The notes under the pieces: model-generated | What the model was told of the DNA's origin: nothing | The model's input: only the letters and a program-made list of their open reading frames with translations | Databases searched by the model: none | Translations under genes and position numbers: made by a program | In this document: piece by piece, positions 1 through 9,500 of the stretch | How the letters are laid out: the number at the start of each line of letters is the position of its first letter | Position numbering within the stretch: position 1 is the first letter of the stretch | DNA from: CAZLCK01 sp964558235 | Lineage (GTDB): Bacteria; Actinomycetota; Coriobacteriia; Coriobacteriales; CADBOM01 | Assembly (NCBI GenBank): GCA_964558235.1 | Contig: CAZLCK010000009.1 | Location: 1-39,466, forward strand | Direction of reading: 5' to 3' | DNA length: 39,466 nucleotides

Positions 1-1
1 A

Positions 2-397
2 GATAGAAAAGCTGATCTTGCCAATAAGATCTTTACTTGTGCTTCTATTGCGTTTGCTGCGTTAATTTTCTACGTGTCATCAATTCCAGGAAGCGATCTG
101 CCGTCAAATCTAGGAATTATGACAACTATTGCACATTTTTGTGAATATGCGCTTCTATCCGGAATGATCGTATTAGCAATATCAAGACCAAAACGATCCA
201 AAACTTTCTTGATTGTAGTTGCCTTAGTAATTTCATCTGCTTATGGAATAACAGACGAAATTCATCAATACTTTGTACCAGGAAGATACACTGACATCAT
301 CGATTGGATAGTAGATCTTGCGGGATCAACTGTAGGAGCTACAATCGCCTATTATGTAGATCGCTTTGCAAGAAAGCTTTTTAAAGCAACTTGTTAA
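2..397 (+). CDS. VanZ-like membrane protein, 5' end outside the window
   Basis: The frame is open from base 2 to the TAA at 395-397, so the gene probably begins upstream of the window. A GTG at 74 is a possible start, but it would cut off the first membrane segment (about residues 10-24, ending in IFYVSSIPGS). The visible part has the VanZ-family layout: a first hydrophobic helix ending in a Tyr-Val-Ser-Ser motif, then an AHFCEYALLSG helix, then GITDEIHQYFVPGRYTDI with a conserved Asp-Glu-His-Gln, and a last helix with IVDLAGSTVGA. VanZ-like proteins are small integral membrane proteins; a few raise teicoplanin resistance, but most have no known role. The stop overlaps the convergent hydantoinase stop by 4 bases. 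Nothing here points to glycopeptide resistance. Confidence 0.8.
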   Translation, partial: DRKADLANKIFTCASIAFAALIFYVSSIPGSDLPSNLGIMTTIAHFCEYALLSGMIVLAISRPKRSKTFLIVVALVISSAYGITDEIHQYFVPGRYTDIIDWIVDLAGSTVGATIAYYVDRFARKLFKATC

Positions 398-2421
398 TCG
401 CTGATTCTGCCAGTTGCATAGCCATAGACTTTGATGCCAAGTTTGAGAATATCTCCATAGATCGTATCTGCCTCTTTGATTTCAACTTCAGTGGCAATCT
501 TTAGCTCTCCTAGAGCTCCTCTGACCCTAGCTTCTTCGATAGCTTGTTGCTTGGCCTCTTCAATAGCGCATGAAATAGCACTCTCTTGATCTTCAAAGAA
601 CTTGTTCTCATCCTGCGCATGAACGACAAATCCTGCGAGTCCGCCCGCATCATACTTAGTTGAAACATCAACCGTAACCTTTGCAGAGATATCAGCGATT
701 GCAGTTCCAATAGCATTTGCAACTTCAGCATTTTGTGGAATTACGCAGGGAACTCCCATAACCTTTGCAACATCGGGTAATAAAACATGAGTCGGTGCGC
801 CAATGCCAACAAGAGTTGTATCGACGGCAAAATCTATCTCGAGCATCCTGCGAGTTCGATCTCCAGAGACTGCCCTATCCCACTTTTCATCGATAAGCTT
901 ATCGAGATCTACGCTTATACCATTGTTAGAGATAGATGGATAGAGATACTCAGCAAGGGTATACATAATGCACTTATAAAGTCGCTTTTTAGCCATCGTA
1001 TAGATCTGGTCACAAATCTTAGAAATAGCTTGCTCAATATCAGATTCGGTCTTGACCATATAAAGGTTCTTCGCAAAATATCTAAGCGCTAACTTCGAAG
1101 CATATGCATCAAAGCGCTCAAAGTCTCCTTTAATATGCATGATATCAGTAGGAGTAATTCCGCAGCGCATGATAATTCCCTCATCTTCCAGACGATCAGG
1201 CTTCATTGTATAGGGATCAAAACGTTCATTACCAATCATTATTGGACCATTTTCGAGTAGAGAGATAATCCTCTTTTCATTCTCAGAAAAACCATCTAGG
1301 CTCTCTGGGTGATTGACGATATATAAAAACTCGTGTAATGGTTGAACAGTCTTACGCTGATCTTCTCTTAACGTCTCGAGACTTTGAATAATACGTGGCT
1401 CATGGCTTGCAAGAATGCATAATGGGACAACACGCTTTGTGCTCATAATGAGCTTTCCGTCGTCGATCCAAACACGACTATCTCCGCCCAAACCATAGGT
1501 GTCAATAAACACACCTCGAACTTGAGTCCTCCAGCCACCTATCTTGATGGAGTCGGTCATCGCTGGCTTTCCATCTTCAACGATGGAGATATCTGTTGTG
1601 GTTCCGCCGATATCGATAATCATAGAGCGATCACATGTTGATATCCCCTTACCACCGATAACACTTGCGGCAGGCCCACTCAAAATAGTCTCCACGGGGC
1701 GCTCTCTAGAAAGCGACTTTGACATCAAACTGCCATCACTTCTCAAAATCATGACCGGAATATCCAAACCGCGCTTTTCTAAAACCTCACTAACAGCCTC
1801 GACAAATTTTGAGATAACCGGCAAAAGCCTCGCATTTAAAAGAGCAGTAGCCCCACGTTCAATAAAGTTAAGCTCACTTGCCAAGTCACTTGCAATAACA
1901 ATTGGAACATCTAATTTTTCACTCAAAAAATTGCGAGCATTCTTCTCAGCCAAGGCATTATTTCTTAACGCATTAACTTCAGATATTGCAATAGATTGAG
2001 CATCAGAAAAAAATGCTTGGTTGTCAGCTATGACTTGCTCCCAATCTGGCTCATCAATAACCGAGCCATCAAATGATCCTTTTGTATCTAGACACAAAAG
2101 ATCCACTGGATCGATTCCGTACTTTGACTTCATATCGATCCGATCAGCCATGACTTGCGTTAAACCCATCAAGACAAGCTTAGCTCTACCACCACGGCCT
2201 TCAACACAAGCATTTGTTGCCAAAGTGGTCGAAAGAGAGATTGATGTTGCACGGCCTAAAATCTCTGATCCCAAAAAATCAAGCGATCTCTCAATGCAAA
2301 GAGTTAAATCTTCTTTCGTTGTTAGAGTTTTATTCTTAGTAATAACCTCTAAAGTATCGTAATCGTATGCCACAACGTCGGTGTAAGTTCCGCCGGTATC
2401 GATGCCAATTCCGATCTTCAT
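394..2421 (-). CDS. HyuA-type hydantoinase/oxoprolinase family protein
   Basis: A 675-residue member of the hydantoinase A / 5-oxoprolinase family, whose members use an ASKHA-type ATPase fold to activate cyclic amides or ketones. The N-terminal nucleotide-binding motif GIGIDTGGTYTDVVAYD lies at residues 4-20, and a second phosphate-binding motif IIDIGGTTTDISIVEDGKP lies near residue 270, as expected for Hydant_A_N followed by Hydantoinase_A. The start is ATG with a clean GGAGG seven bases upstream. No HyuB partner subunit is encoded next to it, so the substrate is unknown; N-methylhydantoinase, oxoprolinase-like and acetone-carboxylase-like roles are all possible. It sits alone between the convergent VanZ-like gene and the terminator of the preceding operon, so it probably has its own promoter within about 2422-2469. 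Confidence 0.85.
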   Translation of the reverse strand: MKIGIGIDTGGTYTDVVAYDYDTLEVITKNKTLTTKEDLTLCIERSLDFLGSEILGRATSISLSTTLATNACVEGRGGRAKLVLMGLTQVMADRIDMKSKYGIDPVDLLCLDTKGSFDGSVIDEPDWEQVIADNQAFFSDAQSIAISEVNALRNNALAEKNARNFLSEKLDVPIVIASDLASELNFIERGATALLNARLLPVISKFVEAVSEVLEKRGLDIPVMILRSDGSLMSKSLSRERPVETILSGPAASVIGGKGISTCDRSMIIDIGGTTTDISIVEDGKPAMTDSIKIGGWRTQVRGVFIDTYGLGGDSRVWIDDGKLIMSTKRVVPLCILASHEPRIIQSLETLREDQRKTVQPLHEFLYIVNHPESLDGFSENEKRIISLLENGPIMIGNERFDPYTMKPDRLEDEGIIMRCGITPTDIMHIKGDFERFDAYASKLALRYFAKNLYMVKTESDIEQAISKICDQIYTMAKKRLYKCIMYTLAEYLYPSISNNGISVDLDKLIDEKWDRAVSGDRTRRMLEIDFAVDTTLVGIGAPTHVLLPDVAKVMGVPCVIPQNAEVANAIGTAIADISAKVTVDVSTKYDAGGLAGFVVHAQDENKFFEDQESAISCAIEEAKQQAIEEARVRGALGELKIATEVEIKEADTIYGDILKLGIKVYGYATGRISD

Positions 2422-2469
2422 GACTTACCTCCATATGCGTAGGTAAACATAAATCATATAAAATACCCC

Positions 2470-2511
2470 AAAATAAAAGGCCGAGGAGATCTGGTGTGAA
2501 TCGCCTCGACC
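2470..2511 (-). terminator. Rho-independent terminator of the prenyl synthase/CwlM-like/zinc-ribbon operon
   Basis: Read on the minus strand, GGTCGAGG (2511-2504) pairs with CCTCGGCC (2486-2479) to give an eight-pair stem with one U-G wobble and a 17-base loop. It is followed at once by TTTTATTTT (2478-2470). It lies about 90 bases after the stop of the zinc-ribbon membrane protein. The G-U pair forms only in the minus-strand transcript (A/C mismatch on the other), which supports this orientation. Confidence 0.75.
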
Positions 2512-2601
2512 CATTTTATATACAACAAAGATTGTATATGTCACAAAGCAGCATGTGACACACTATTTAAAATGCATATGGGCAATGTTAAAAACATTTC
2601 T

Positions 2602-3291
2602 CTACAAAGAATTACCGCATTTTGGACAGAACTTCGAATCTTGCTCAATTTTAGAACCACAACGTGTGCAAAATCTTTTTGCTTGTGCCTGTGGAGCAGT
2701 AGAAGCATTTGGGTCTGAAGTTGACACTGGTCTAGGCTGTGGCTGTGGGTTGCCATAGGCTTGGCGACCATAGTTTTGGCGACCATAGTTTTGTTGACCA
2801 TAAACTTGACCCATTGGGTGAATAATCTGATACATGTTTGGGTTGCCCTTAAACAAAAGCTTTCTTCTGCTGTAGTAGACAAGGCAAAAAATTGACATGC
2901 CAATCTGTACAATCGATGATATGACCAGCAAAGCAATGCTTGAATAGATGATATCTCCTACACCTAAATAGCTTAGTGCAGCAAAAATATATCTACCGAG
3001 AGAAGCTAGATAGATTAGCAAAATGAGTAATATTACACCTGCAATTAGCTCAACGATAAGCAAAATAAACAACGTAGTATATGACCAGCTAGTCCACTTA
3101 AAAAAGCCAACAAATGTAGCTATCATGAGGCCTATAACTGCAAGGTTAAGAATAATTCCAAACGCACCCAGGTAAACAGAAACATTGAAAAACCCGAAGA
3201 GCTGTACGATTATTCCAATAGGTAATAAAACATAAAAAAATGCTTTATGAAAGCCTATAGGAACAGTAGGTGATGGTTGATAAATAGTCAT
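2602..3291 (-). CDS. Four-TM membrane protein with C-terminal zinc ribbon
   Basis: A 229-residue protein with about four hydrophobic segments in the first 150 residues (roughly 15-40, 42-62, 70-95 and 110-138). A basic stretch (YYSRRKLLFKGN) comes next, then a Tyr/Gly/Gln/Asn-rich linker with short repeats of GRQNYGRQAYG, a Pro/Ser/Thr stretch, and a C-terminal zinc ribbon RFCTRCGSKIEQDSKFCPKC (Cys-x2-Cys-x11-Cys-x2-Cys). This arrangement is common in uncharacterised zinc-ribbon membrane proteins, where the ribbon faces the cytoplasm and probably binds a partner. ATG is preceded by GGGAGGAAAA. It is the last gene of a three-gene unit, 24 bases after the CwlM-like gene, and is followed by the terminator at 2470-2511. 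Function unknown; a link to envelope synthesis is only suggested by its neighbours. Confidence 0.8.
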   Translation of the reverse strand: MTIYQPSPTVPIGFHKAFFYVLLPIGIIVQLFGFFNVSVYLGAFGIILNLAVIGLMIATFVGFFKWTSWSYTTLFILLIVELIAGVILLILLIYLASLGRYIFAALSYLGVGDIIYSSIALLVISSIVQIGMSIFCLVYYSRRKLLFKGNPNMYQIIHPMGQVYGQQNYGRQNYGRQAYGNPQPQPRPVSTSDPNASTAPQAQAKRFCTRCGSKIEQDSKFCPKCGNSL

Positions 3292-3315
3292 TTTTCCTCC
3301 CTTTAGCCCGACAGC

Positions 3316-4278
3316 CTATTTATCAAATGCATAACAAATAGCATCTAAAATCAAAATAGCATAATGTTGTATTTCATTTCGCTGACTCTGAATTAAATGC
3401 GAATCAATTAAATCACATTCTTGAACCAATTGTTGCTCAGAGATATCAAAAAGCGGCGAAATTTTTACAACAACGCGCTTTGGAGAGCTTTTGAGCGATG
3501 AAATTGCAAGCTTTAAACGTGTATTGAGCTCATTTGGTGTCTCAAAAACAACAACTGGCGCACTTTCTGGTCCTTGATAATTATTTCGATAATTATCCGA
3601 CCTAATTTCAACGAGTATTGTTTGTGCAGAAGGAACTCCAGAAAGAGAATCGGCGCTAACTAATTTAGAGGAGTTGGTAGTTGCGATCGCAAGGTTGGCA
3701 ATCCTTGCAGCAATTTGTCGTGTAGCGAAGTTAACTCCATAGACACAGATATGATTAGCTTCCAAAACCTCCGCAGCACGAGCAAATGAAGATGTCACCT
3801 GATTAGGATCGACAGGATTTTTATCGCGATAAGCCCAACGCAGCCTCTCAATTGCATCAAATGTTGCAATTCCAACAATGCCATCTGGCTCAATTCCCAT
3901 ATTTAGTTGAAAATCACGAACTGCTTTTTCTGTATAAGCACCAAAAATACCATCTTCTGGACCACAGGCAAATCCTAAAATTCCTAAAGCGTGCTGAAGC
4001 TGGGCTACATCATTTCCATGAAAATATGGCATCCTAAGGTAGAGAGTTCTATCTCCCAATTCAAATGTAGCATCTACCAAAGCAGCCCAAACAATAGCAT
4101 CGATCTCGTCGCCGTCGATTAGGCCCTTGATCTGTCTGAAATCACGTACAGCATTTGCTGTGAGTTTTCCATAAATGCCATCTGTTGGATTTTCTCCAAG
4201 GTAATATCCCAGTTTAATGAGACGCCTCTGGACATCCTCTACAGCCGCACCCGTACTATTTAAACCAATAGTTTCCAT
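3316..4278 (-). CDS. CwlM-like protein: two peptidoglycan-binding domains plus a degenerate amidase-like region
   Basis: A 320-residue protein without a signal peptide or membrane helix, so probably cytoplasmic. Two PG_binding_1 repeats are clear: residues about 5-70 (core DGIYGKLTANAVRDF) and about 78-145 (GNDVAQLQHALGILGF, then DGIFGAYTEKAVRDFQ and EPDGIVG). The spacing and wording of the second repeat recall actinobacterial CwlM, which has two such repeats followed by an Amidase_3 domain. The remaining 170 residues have about the right length and a plausible amidase-like order (ATRQIAARIANLA near 200, a final amphipathic helix AILILDAICYAF), but I see no DPGHGG-type zinc histidine or catalytic glutamate motif. 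CwlM of mycobacteria is a non-secreted regulator of MurA; a similar non-enzymatic role is my inference. It lies 6 bases after the prenyl synthase gene. Confidence 0.75.
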   Translation of the reverse strand: METIGLNSTGAAVEDVQRRLIKLGYYLGENPTDGIYGKLTANAVRDFRQIKGLIDGDEIDAIVWAALVDATFELGDRTLYLRMPYFHGNDVAQLQHALGILGFACGPEDGIFGAYTEKAVRDFQLNMGIEPDGIVGIATFDAIERLRWAYRDKNPVDPNQVTSSFARAAEVLEANHICVYGVNFATRQIAARIANLAIATTNSSKLVSADSLSGVPSAQTILVEIRSDNYRNNYQGPESAPVVVFETPNELNTRLKLAISSLKSSPKRVVVKISPLFDISEQQLVQECDLIDSHLIQSQRNEIQHYAILILDAICYAFDK

Positions 4279-4284
4279 AGGTTA

Positions 4285-5289
4285 TCACTCAACACGTTCT
4301 ACAAAGAAGTCGGCCATAGATAAAAGTATCTCTTTAGGTTCATCTACCAAATCAATACCAGCAAGCAATGCTTTTGCCTCATCGATAAGTTTTTTAGCTT
4401 GATCCTTTGCTGCATCGATTGAACCACTCTCAATCATGATCTCAACAGCCCTATTGAGATCACTTTCCTCGGTTGTCTTTGCATCCAAAATAGCAATGAG
4501 CTCATCGCGCATTGGGGAATTACTTAAAGCATGAGCAACAGAATATGTACGTTTGCCCTCAACTATGTCGCTTCTAAAGTCCTTACCTAAAAGCTCTTTA
4601 TCTCCAAAAAGATTGAGCAGGTCATCTTGAATTTGAAAAGCTAGTCCTGTGAGCATGCCAAATTGCCTCAGACCCGATATCTGATCCTCTGTTCCTCCAC
4701 CAACGATTGCGCCGACAGCTAGAGGGACTGCTCCTGAATAAAATGCAGTTTTACAATTTGCCATCAAAATATAATCATCTACTGTAATATCGTAGCGATG
4801 ATCTCTCGCCCAGCCGATATCTAGAGCTTGACCCTCGATTGTAACTTCGTCCATATCAACAAGCTCACCGACAATGCGTAGTTTAATACTATCTTCCAAG
4901 CTGGAATCTCGAACAACACTTGCCATAACAGACGAGAGCGCTAAATCTCCAGCATTAATTGCAAGACCAATCCCCTCTTGGATATGCAGACATGGCTTTC
5001 CGCGCCTGAGAACCGATTCGTCTGCAATATCATCATGAATCAATGCGGCAGTATGAAAATGCTCAATTGCAGCTGCAGAGGAGATCGCCTTGGCTGGATC
5101 TCCACCAACAGCCTTACATGCCAAAAGACAGATTAGAGGCCTATGACGTTTACCAGCATTTGATGTATATTTCCAAAGAGGATCGTAGAGATATTTTCGA
5201 ATCTCGCTATTGGTTTCCCCAGCAAAAAACTCGTCGAAAAACCCCTCGATAGCCCCCGCATTTTCAGCAAGATATTGCTTAAATGTCAT
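4285..5289 (-). CDS. Polyprenyl diphosphate synthase
   Basis: A 334-residue trans-isoprenyl diphosphate synthase. The first aspartate-rich motif is HDDIADESVLRRGKPCLH near residues 90-107, and the second is FQIQDDLLNLFGDKELLGKD near 214-233. Both bind the Mg-diphosphate of the allylic substrate and isopentenyl diphosphate. The long-chain type length and the small residues (HTAAL) ahead of the first DD motif fit a medium- or long-chain product, such as the menaquinone side chain or the undecaprenyl precursor pool. The menA and menG genes at the right end of the window make the quinone role plausible. ATG has GAGGAAATAA upstream. It heads a unit with the CwlM-like and zinc-ribbon genes; 217 A+T-rich bases separate it from mazG and presumably hold its promoter. 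Substrate chain length cannot be read from sequence alone. Confidence 0.9.
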   Translation of the reverse strand: MTFKQYLAENAGAIEGFFDEFFAGETNSEIRKYLYDPLWKYTSNAGKRHRPLICLLACKAVGGDPAKAISSAAAIEHFHTAALIHDDIADESVLRRGKPCLHIQEGIGLAINAGDLALSSVMASVVRDSSLEDSIKLRIVGELVDMDEVTIEGQALDIGWARDHRYDITVDDYILMANCKTAFYSGAVPLAVGAIVGGGTEDQISGLRQFGMLTGLAFQIQDDLLNLFGDKELLGKDFRSDIVEGKRTYSVAHALSNSPMRDELIAILDAKTTEESDLNRAVEIMIESGSIDAAKDQAKKLIDEAKALLAGIDLVDEPKEILLSMADFFVERVE

Positions 5290-5506
5290 TTATTTCCTCG
5301 CATGATTCACAAATTAACAATTTTTTGTAGCTACAAGATCTAAAAATGATGATGCTTTTTAATCTGAAATAATATCTTTTATCTTATAGCACTTAACACG
5401 GTAATAAAATCTTTATACGCATTAATATTTTAGACACCCAATAACAAACGATGGTTTTTGTATTCTGCTAAGCAAATTGATTTGATGTCGCTTATCAACG
5501 ATATAA

Positions 5507-6571
5507 CTAACCAAGATCGTGTTTTGCTCTATTCCACAAAGTATCTAATTCACCTATGTCATACGAATCTATATGCCTATTTTCTTCTCGAGCGAATTGC
5601 TCCATTTTTGCCCAGCGTTTTCTAAATTTATTGCATGAGGCTCTAAGAGCACTTTCTGCATCTATTCCATCTTTTCTAGCAACATTGACTAACGTAAATA
5701 AGACATCTCCAAATTCAAGCTCGGCCTGCTCTTTAAGATCTTGAGTACTTTGTGTTTCACTGTCCAAAGAATCCCCTTGCGCTTCAGTTTGGAAATGGCT
5801 TTCTCCATAGTCTTGCGAGTTGTGACTTTGGATCTGCAAGTCGTGACTTTTAACCTCGCCTTTTGCGTCACAAGATCGCACGCTCTTGATAGCCTGTTTA
5901 TACTCGTCTATCTCTTCATAGACTTTTTTCCAAACATCATCGACACTTTCCCATTCAAAGCCAAGCGAAACTACCTTTTTCGAAATATCCTGGGCTTGCA
6001 TTAAGGCAGCACAAGAACTACTAACATCATCCAAAATACTTCTTTGTGGAAGTTTTTTACCTTCTTTAGTAGCCAGCATCTCTTTTCTACGCCTTTTTTG
6101 AGCTTTCTCATGCTTTTTGATCATCGCCCAAACTTGCTCGACATCCCCGGCACTAGAAACATCCTTGATCTGTCTGCGCTCTTCGCTAGTCAAGTTCGCT
6201 GCATCAAAAGACGCTTCATATCCAAACACATGAGGATGTCGTCTGATCATCTTTGCGATGATCCCATCCAAGACACCATTTATGTCAAATTCGTCCTCAT
6301 CATCTGCAATCTGAGCTTGTAAGACAACTTCTAGTAACACATCCCCAAGTTCTTCCTTTATGGAATCGCTATCGTTAGATTCAATTGCACTTACCGCTTC
6401 ATAAGCCTCTTCAATCATATTGCGAGAGATAGAGAGATGAGTCTGTTCCCTATCCCAAGGGCAACCGTTTTCACTACGCAGTGCAGCAATTATTTCGACA
6501 AATTTTTCAAAACGCCCGCCAATAGTATCTGGCTTTTCAGGAACATCTAGATAAGTCTGCTCATTTACCAT
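5507..6571 (-). CDS. mazG: MazG nucleoside triphosphate pyrophosphohydrolase
   Basis: A 354-residue all-alpha NTP pyrophosphatase with two MazG domains. The first (about 20-130) opens with CPWDREQTHLSI and carries the Mg-binding EEAYEAVSAI and KEELGDVLLEVVLQ motifs; the second (about 195-345) carries EEIDEYKQ and ELEFGDVLFTLVNVARKDG. MazG hydrolyses (d)NTPs to monophosphates, cleaning aberrant nucleotides and tempering stringent-response signals. The usual bacterial length is 260-300 residues. Here the extra length includes a polar Ser/Gln/Asp-rich insertion (about residues 232-280, with DLQIQSHNSQDYGESHFQTE) between the two acidic motifs of the second domain. It lies 3 bases downstream of mfd, with the ribosome binding site GGAGAAG inside the mfd 3' end, so the pair is translationally linked. 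Confidence 0.93.
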   Translation of the reverse strand: MVNEQTYLDVPEKPDTIGGRFEKFVEIIAALRSENGCPWDREQTHLSISRNMIEEAYEAVSAIESNDSDSIKEELGDVLLEVVLQAQIADDEDEFDINGVLDGIIAKMIRRHPHVFGYEASFDAANLTSEERRQIKDVSSAGDVEQVWAMIKKHEKAQKRRRKEMLATKEGKKLPQRSILDDVSSSCAALMQAQDISKKVVSLGFEWESVDDVWKKVYEEIDEYKQAIKSVRSCDAKGEVKSHDLQIQSHNSQDYGESHFQTEAQGDSLDSETQSTQDLKEQAELEFGDVLFTLVNVARKDGIDAESALRASCNKFRKRWAKMEQFAREENRHIDSYDIGELDTLWNRAKHDLG

Positions 6572-6574
6572 CGT

Positions 6575-9500
6575 TTAAGCTTCTCCTTTTGCATTGATGA
6601 TACTCTCAAGACATTCAAGCGTATATGAAAGTGGTGAACTGCTTTCAGGAACACGTAGTGTAAGCTTATGCGTCTTTGTAAAGTATGTAGCCCCTGCTTT
6701 TTTTGCTGCAACTGCTTGACGCGTGTCAAGCTTTACAGGATCGATTGTGATCTTTGAGTCATTTAATACAAGACGTTCAGCTCCAATAGTGACTATATCT
6801 GCTTGCAGAAGAGCTCGGTCGATCAAGTTTTGAGCCTCAAAAGGCAAAGGACCATACTCATTCTCTAAATTAATAGCTATCTTTTGAATTTCGTCTTTAT
6901 CGCGAGCCATCGCAATGTCTCGATATATTGCAACTCTCTCCTCTGTTAGTTCCACATAATCTTCGGGAAGATATATCTCTACTGGAACATCTACCACAGT
7001 ATCACTTATTGAGTGAGATGTTTGTGTACCCCTGGCCTCATCAACATATTCAGATAAAAGCGACATAAATGCTTCAAATCCAATCGCTGAGATATTTCCA
7101 GACTGTTCAGCTCCTAAAAGTGAGCCAGCGCCTCGAATTTCAAGATCTCGCATAGCGATCTTTATGCCGCTACCGAGTTCTTGGTTTTCTTTTATAGCAA
7201 CAAGTCGCTCAACCGCTTCTTGAGTAAGTGGAATATCCTTTGGGAACATAAAGTATGCATAGGCCTGAACATGAGAGCGCCCAACACGTCCTTTTAGCTG
7301 ATATAGTTGTGAAAGTCCAAGCATATGGGAATCGTCAATGATGAGCGTGTTTGTGCGAGGATTATCTATACCAGATTCAACAATGGTCGTCGAGACTAAG
7401 ACATCTATTTCACCTGCCGCAAATGATTCCATCACCTTTTCTAAGGCAGTCTCTCCCATTTTGCCGTGCGCAAAACCGACCCTAGCTTCTGGTACCGCCT
7501 CAGTAATTGCAGTGATGGCATCTTCCATATTTGCAATTCGAGTAGAGACATAATAGACCTGCCCGCCGCGTTCGATCTCGCGTCTAATAGCACCCGAAAT
7601 CAGATCAGAATCCCACTCGCCAACATATACTTCAACAGGAATTCTGTGTAATGGAGCAGTATTAATGACAGACATATCTCTAACGCCACCTAACGACATC
7701 TGCAATGTCCTTGGAATAGGCGTGGCAGTTAGAGCTAAAACATCAATTTGTTCTCTTAGATTTTTAAGCTGCTCTTTGTGTCTTACGCCAAAGCGTTGTT
7801 CTTCATCGATGATGACTAATCCAAGCGACTTTGGAGAGACATCACGCGAAAGTAGTCGGTGAGTTCCAACCAACACATCAACCTTGCCCTCTGAAAATCC
7901 TTCAAGAGCTTTGCGTTGCTGTGGTGGAGTTCTAAATCGCGAAAGAATCTCTACAGTCACTGGAAATGGTTCGAATCTCTTAGAAAATGTTGTGTAGTGC
8001 TGTTGTGCCAAAATGGTAGTTGGACACAAGACCATTACCTGCATACCATCTTGGACTGCTTTAAACGCTGCTCTAATTGCAACTTCAGTCTTACCAAAAC
8101 CGACATCTCCACATATCAGCCTATCCATCGGACGGCTTGATTCCATATCTGCCTTAACATCAGCTATAGCCTTGGCTTGATCAGATGTCTCTTCATAAGG
8201 AAACATAGATTCCATCTGAAGCTGCATCTCAGTATCTTTTGGATATGCATGGCCTTTGACAGATGAACGTCTCACATAAAGATCCACTAAATCGAAGGCA
8301 AGTTTCTTAGCATCCTTAGAGGCCTTTCGCCTTGCATGCGACCAGTCGTTGGTGTTTAGCCTTGTTAGTTTTGGCTCCACTCCCTTTGCACCAACATATT
8401 TTGTAATCTTTCCAATCTGCTCAACTGGAATAAAAAGCTTATCGCCAGCAGCATATTCTAAGATCAGATAATCTCTCCAAAGCCCATCGACCTCTTGACG
8501 GGTTATATCAGCGAAAAGCGCGACACCATACTTGAGATGGACAACGTAGTCGCCAGGTTTAAACGGCAAAGAAAACTGAGTTTGGCGACCAACTTGCCCT
8601 CCTGGGCTTTCTGCTATGCCAGTAAGCTCATCTCCCCCTCCTAAAATAGCGAGATGCGCTGATGGAATAATGAGCGGGATAGAGATGGGATCTTCTGAGA
8701 TATTGACGATATCTTCTTCTAGTTCATCATCATCGACTAAGAGCTTTATTGGAATATGTCCTTCTGTAAGCTCAAGCATAGCCTCTTGGCGAATACGCCT
8801 ATCTGCTATACCCATAACTACCATGGTCTTCTTAGCTAAAAGCCCACGCACCTGTGCGACCATACGCTCTGGATTGATAGGATTATCTGCTCTTTTAGCA
8901 TCAAGCGAACCACTTAAAAACGCACCCTGCTTCATCAAAGAAAGAATCGATAGCGTCTGCGTAGTGTCAAAACGCATGTTAGATGGCGACAGATAAAGCC
9001 CCTCTAAAGACGCCTTCACCTCACTTGCTTGAGATTCAAGTTCCTCTCTATAACGCGTAGAATCACCAAAAAGCGATCTGGGTTCGACCAAAATCGTCAA
9101 AACATCCTTATTCATAAATTCCATAGGAGCAGACATGTGTTCGAACAAAAATGGAGCATATTGCATCTGAGATCCATGGATTCCAAAATCTAAGATCGCA
9201 TTAAGATCGGCCTCTATCTCATATGTCAAAAGCCCCGCACTAGCCAGCTTTGCTTTTGCGCGCTTTATGTCAGATTTATCCACAATACTCTCGCGCGCAG
9301 GATAGATAGTCACACTATCTAAATCGCTGATAGTCTGTCCTGTTGATAGGACAATCTTTCTTATTCTGTCGATCTCATCGCCAAAAAACTCAATACGATA
9401 TGGACAGGGTGAATCAGCGCCATAGATATCTACAACATCACCATGAATTGCATATGTTGCGTGCTCTGTTGCTAATTCTTGCCTTGCATAGCCCAATGAA

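Noticed and set aside
2021..2362. Plus-strand open frame of 113 codons inside the hydantoinase gene
   Set aside because: It is antisense to a well-conserved gene, has no family features, and no ribosome binding site.
5325..5336. Perfect palindrome TTGTAGCTACAA before the prenyl synthase gene
   Set aside because: It has no loop, so it cannot form a terminator hairpin, and 12-bp palindromes occur by chance in such A+T-rich sequence; kept only as a possible operator.
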